Under the pieces are notes generated by a model. That model made no database searches, had not been told where the DNA came from, and saw nothing but the letters and a program-made list of their open reading frames with translations. The position numbers and the translations under genes were made by a program. This document shows positions 13,626 to 15,890 of a stretch of 15,890 nt of DNA, in pieces; within the stretch, counting starts at the first letter, position 1; each line of letters opens with the position of its first letter. The DNA lies in contig CAJJIY010000029.1 in the NCBI GenBank assembly GCA_905187695.1, forward strand, positions 1 through 15,890, given 5' to 3'. Origin of the DNA: an uncultured Eubacteriales bacterium. Lineage in GTDB: Bacteria; Bacillota; Clostridia; Oscillospirales; CAG-272.

Positions 13626-14315
13626 TTATATCAGCGTGAGAAAAGTCCGGGTCAGCGCCGCGCTCCGCGCGGCGGCAAAGGGGAGAAAGCGGCTGTATTC
13701 CATGCCGTCCCCGCCGTCCGAGATCGTGCGGAGCACCGCAAAGGGCACCCGATTGGTAAAGGCGACCTGCCCGATGGCCGCGCCTTCCATTTCGCAGGCA
13801 ATGGCGCCGAATTCCTTGGCGATTTTTTCTTTTTGGCGTGCATCCGCCACAAACAGATCGCCGGAGGCCACCGTGCCGCAAAAGGCGCGGATGTTTTCTT
13901 TCCCGGCGGCCGAAAGGAGACTCTGCCGCAGAGGTTCGTCTGTGGGGATCTGAATGATGTTGGGGCCCGAGATCAGCCCCCGCGGATCGCCCAGCGCCGT
14001 GGTGTTCATGTCATGCTGTACCACGGCGTCGGCCACCACTGCGTCTCCGACGACCAGTTCCGGGCAAAGACCGCCCGCCACCCCGGTATTGAGGAGCGCG
14101 TCCGGCGCATAGGTCAGGAGCAACGCCTCCGCCGCCAGCGCGGCGGCCACCTTTCCCACACCGCAAACGGCCAGCACCGTCTCTTTTTTGTCCAGAATAC
14201 CCTTTACAAAGCGGATGCCGCTCACGGTTTTTTCGCTTTTTTGTTCCATGGCCGCTTCCAGCGCCGCGGCCTCGATTGGCATGGCGCACAGGATGCCGAT
14301 TTTTTTAAGCGTCAT
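13626..14315 (-). CDS. mtnN: 5'-methylthioadenosine/S-adenosylhomocysteine nucleosidase
   Basis: This 229-residue cytoplasmic enzyme, close to the usual ~230, removes adenine from S-adenosylhomocysteine and methylthioadenosine. It yields S-ribosylhomocysteine, the LuxS substrate. The N-terminus is IGILCAMPIEAAAL, with Glu15 in the position of E. coli Glu12. It is followed by VCGVGKVAAALAAE and LLNTGVAGGL, then CEMEGAA with Glu177 matching Glu174, and LRTISDGGDG with Asp200 matching the catalytic Asp197. The ATG at 14315 was chosen because the protein then begins at the family start. The open frame runs further upstream, but that part is luxS in another frame. The start lies 11 bases inside the end of luxS, so the two are coupled. 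Confidence 0.94.
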   Translation of the reverse strand: MTLKKIGILCAMPIEAAALEAAMEQKSEKTVSGIRFVKGILDKKETVLAVCGVGKVAAALAAEALLLTYAPDALLNTGVAGGLCPELVVGDAVVADAVVQHDMNTTALGDPRGLISGPNIIQIPTDEPLRQSLLSAAGKENIRAFCGTVASGDLFVADARQKEKIAKEFGAIACEMEGAAIGQVAFTNRVPFAVLRTISDGGDGMEYSRFLPFAAARSAALTRTFLTLI

Positions 14316-14757
14316 AGGAAAAGCCCTCTCTTTCAAGGAGATAAGGGAGATAGGCACGGCACTCTTTTTGGGCGTCTGCAAGCGAAAGGTTCTGATATTG
14401 CCCACATTCCTTGCGGCTGGCTCCGAAAACCGGCCCTTCATAGGAGAGCACGGACAAAATGGCCGCGACAAGCGCCTTTTTGACCTCTTGCGGGGAAAGA
14501 GACCGCGTCAGCAGATAAAAGCCGGTCTGACAACCCATCGGGCCGAAATAAAGAACATGGGGGCCGATCTCTCCGTTGCGCAGAAAGGTGGCCAGCATAT
14601 GCTCGACCGAGTGCATGGTGCGGTTGTCCATATAGTCGCCCGCATTGGGGACGCGCGTCCGCAGGTCAAAGGTGGTGACATCCCCGTCCACGCGGGAAAT
14701 GTACATACCCGGTTTGATTTTGTCGTGATCCACGGTAAAGCTGGCAATGGTTTTCAT
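14305..14757 (-). CDS. luxS: S-ribosylhomocysteine lyase
   Basis: This 150-residue metalloenzyme splits S-ribosylhomocysteine into homocysteine and DPD, the precursor of autoinducer-2. The metal ligands His49 and His53 lie in TMHSVEHMLAT, with the catalytic Glu52 between them. The catalytic Cys76 is in GPMGCQTGFYL, and the third metal ligand Cys118 is in KECGQYQNLSL. All are present, so the enzyme should be active. The N-terminus MKTIASFTVDHDKIKPGMYI is typical. The ATG at 14757 overlaps the araC stop as ATGA, with GAGGT 6 bases upstream. mtnN follows with an 11-base overlap. Pairing of mtnN and luxS makes a complete two-step SAH detoxification route. Confidence 0.96.
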   Translation of the reverse strand: MKTIASFTVDHDKIKPGMYISRVDGDVTTFDLRTRVPNAGDYMDNRTMHSVEHMLATFLRNGEIGPHVLYFGPMGCQTGFYLLTRSLSPQEVKKALVAAILSVLSYEGPVFGASRKECGQYQNLSLADAQKECRAYLPYLLEREGFSYDA

Positions 14758-15596
14758 GTTGTACCTCTTTTTTCCGGCGCGGCCGGATCTTTCTTTTCTT
14801 TTTCGGCCAGACGGTAGGCGCGCGGGGTGCATCCCACCTGCTTTAAAAAGGCGCGGTTAAAGGTGCGGCTGGTGCCGAACCCCACCTGTTCGCTGATTTC
14901 TGTCACCGAGGCGTCGGTGTGCCGGAGCGCGTGGCAGGCATAGGAAATCCGCAGGGAATTGATGTAATGGTTGAAACTGATATGGAGCTTGTCCGAGAAG
15001 AGATGGGAAATATAATATTTGCTGATGTGCAGTTCCTCTTCAAGCAGGGAAAGAGACAGGTCCTTTTGATAGTTCCGGATACAGTAGGAAAGGACTTCCT
15101 TCAGCGCGTGCGAGTCGCCCGGCACGGTTTTGATGAGTTCCGTGCGGGACAGCAGGAGCGAAAAGAGCGCCAGCAGGTATCCCGCGCGGGTCAGTTCGGT
15201 GTAATGCGTTTCTTCGCCGGCGGGCGCGGTCAGCCGGCGGGCCAGATCCAGGATCTCCGGGTCAAAGGCCGCGCCGGGTATCCGGGCCGAGCGCGGGAGA
15301 AAATCAAAAAAGGTGTCCCGCAGGGCCGGAACCAGATCGGGGTTGACGATAAAGAGAAAATAACATTCGCGCCCGACCGATTCATAACGGTGGATCTGAT
15401 TGGGAAAGGCGATGAAAACATCCCCGGCACACAGCTGACAGCGCTCCGCGCCCGAAACGGCCACCGTTTGCCCTTCCAACAGCAGGACCAGTTCGATATG
15501 ATGGTGCAGGTGCGCGGCGCACGCCAGGTGCGAGCGGCCGTAGGTCCGGTCCACACCCTGAAAATTCACGGTTCGGTTTTCATAATAGGGGATCAT
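14754..15596 (-). CDS. AraC-family transcriptional regulator with cupin sensor domain
   Basis: This is a 280-residue regulator. Residues 25-80 form a cupin-type ligand domain (HLHHHIELVLLLEGQTVAV, then LCAGDVFIAFPNQIHRY). Residues 180-262 form the double helix-turn-helix AraC domain (LSLLEEELHISKYYISHLF, then VTEISEQVGFGTSRTFNRAF, closing with CTPRAYR). Members usually bind a small molecule, often a sugar, through the cupin and activate nearby genes. Here it is embedded between alr and luxS. Its start lies 17 bases inside alr and its stop overlaps luxS as ATGA, so it must be made with LuxS. The ligand is unknown. The ATG at 15596 has an AAGGAA site upstream. It could regulate its own operon or distant targets. 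Confidence 0.9.
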   Translation of the reverse strand: MIPYYENRTVNFQGVDRTYGRSHLACAAHLHHHIELVLLLEGQTVAVSGAERCQLCAGDVFIAFPNQIHRYESVGRECYFLFIVNPDLVPALRDTFFDFLPRSARIPGAAFDPEILDLARRLTAPAGEETHYTELTRAGYLLALFSLLLSRTELIKTVPGDSHALKEVLSYCIRNYQKDLSLSLLEEELHISKYYISHLFSDKLHISFNHYINSLRISYACHALRHTDASVTEISEQVGFGTSRTFNRAFLKQVGCTPRAYRLAEKEKKDPAAPEKRGTT

Positions 15597-15890
15597 CTTT
15601 TTTCCTTTCGCGGACGACTCGGTCGGAGAGCGCCGTCAGAATTTCATAAGGGATGGTTCCCGCAAAATCGGCGGGAGCCTGCGCGTTGTCCCAGAGGACC
15701 ACGCGGTCATAGGGGGCGGCCGGGATGCCGGTAAGGTCCAGCATCAGCTGATCCATGCAGACCCGCCCCACCACCGGCGCGCGAAAAGTTTTTCCGCCCG
15801 AACAGACCGTAACGGAAAAACCGGAAAGCGCCCGGGGGAACCCATCCGCATAACCCGCCGGACAGGTGCCGATGAACGAGGGGCGTTCGG
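15580..15890 (-). CDS. alr: Alanine racemase, C-terminal part (5' end outside window)
   Basis: The frame is open to the right edge and only the last ~103 residues are visible. They match the C-terminal beta domain of PLP-dependent alanine racemase: PAGYADGFPRALSG with the conserved catalytic Tyr, APVVGRVCMDQLMLDLTGIP, then YDRVVLWD and GTIPYEILTALSDRVVR near the end. The enzyme makes D-alanine for peptidoglycan. The last residues, RERKKDDPLL, overlap the start of araC by 17 bases. Alr is therefore the upstream member of the alr-araC-luxS-mtnN run, and the operon promoter lies outside the window. Confidence 0.93.
   Translation of the reverse strand, partial: ERPSFIGTCPAGYADGFPRALSGFSVTVCSGGKTFRAPVVGRVCMDQLMLDLTGIPAAPYDRVVLWDNAQAPADFAGTIPYEILTALSDRVVRERKKDDPLL

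Noticed and set aside
14757..14832. Longer luxS start 25 codons upstream
   Set aside because: The extra residues are basic low-complexity and lie inside araC in another frame; the family start and RBS fit the ATG at 14757.

Overview
The window looks like part of a chromosome from a low-GC-type Firmicute (Clostridia, probably a gut Oscillospiraceae-like anaerobe) with a moderately high GC content. The evidence is sigma-A promoters close to consensus (TTGACA-N17-TATAAT, often with an extended TGn), strong AGGAGG ribosome binding sites, U-tract terminators, a DUF975 membrane protein, an orphan uL15-domain protein of a clostridial type, and a MATE transporter. Genus-level placement is inference only. 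No phage, transposase, integrase or CRISPR array was seen.

Layout. 1-1003: the 3' part of a gene whose C-terminus resembles ribosomal protein uL15. 1004-1544: a gene-free stretch with degenerate repeats, ending in a strong bidirectional terminator. 1545-2100 (-): a frameshifted remnant of a patatin-like protein. It diverges from a small XRE-type repressor gene (2255-2578) across a promoter region with an 8-bp inverted repeat. 2672-3271: a DUF975 membrane protein with its own promoter. 3371-4792 (-): a stand-alone MBOAT O-acyltransferase that shares a bidirectional terminator with the DUF975 gene. 4941-5015: tRNA-Thr(CGT). 5214-6086: a PHP-domain metal-dependent hydrolase.

6257-9779: a complete L-rhamnose catabolic core, rhaB-rhaA-rhaD (kinase, isomerase, aldolase). 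The three genes are tightly coupled, have a terminator-like hairpin just before rhaB, and end at a clear terminator. They convert L-rhamnose through L-rhamnulose and L-rhamnulose-1-phosphate to DHAP and L-lactaldehyde. No rhamnose transporter or recognisable rhamnose regulator is beside them. 9907-11340: a MATE efflux transporter with a perfect-consensus promoter.

11493-13555: three tandem paralogous lipoproteins of unknown function. They share an 82-bp tract identical in all three copies, and copy 3 is a visible mosaic of copies 1 and 2. This is the most unusual locus in the window.

13626-15890 (-): an overlapping operon, alr (partial)-araC-luxS-mtnN. LuxS and MtnN form the S-adenosylhomocysteine recycling / AI-2 pathway. 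They are translationally coupled to an AraC-type regulator and to alanine racemase.
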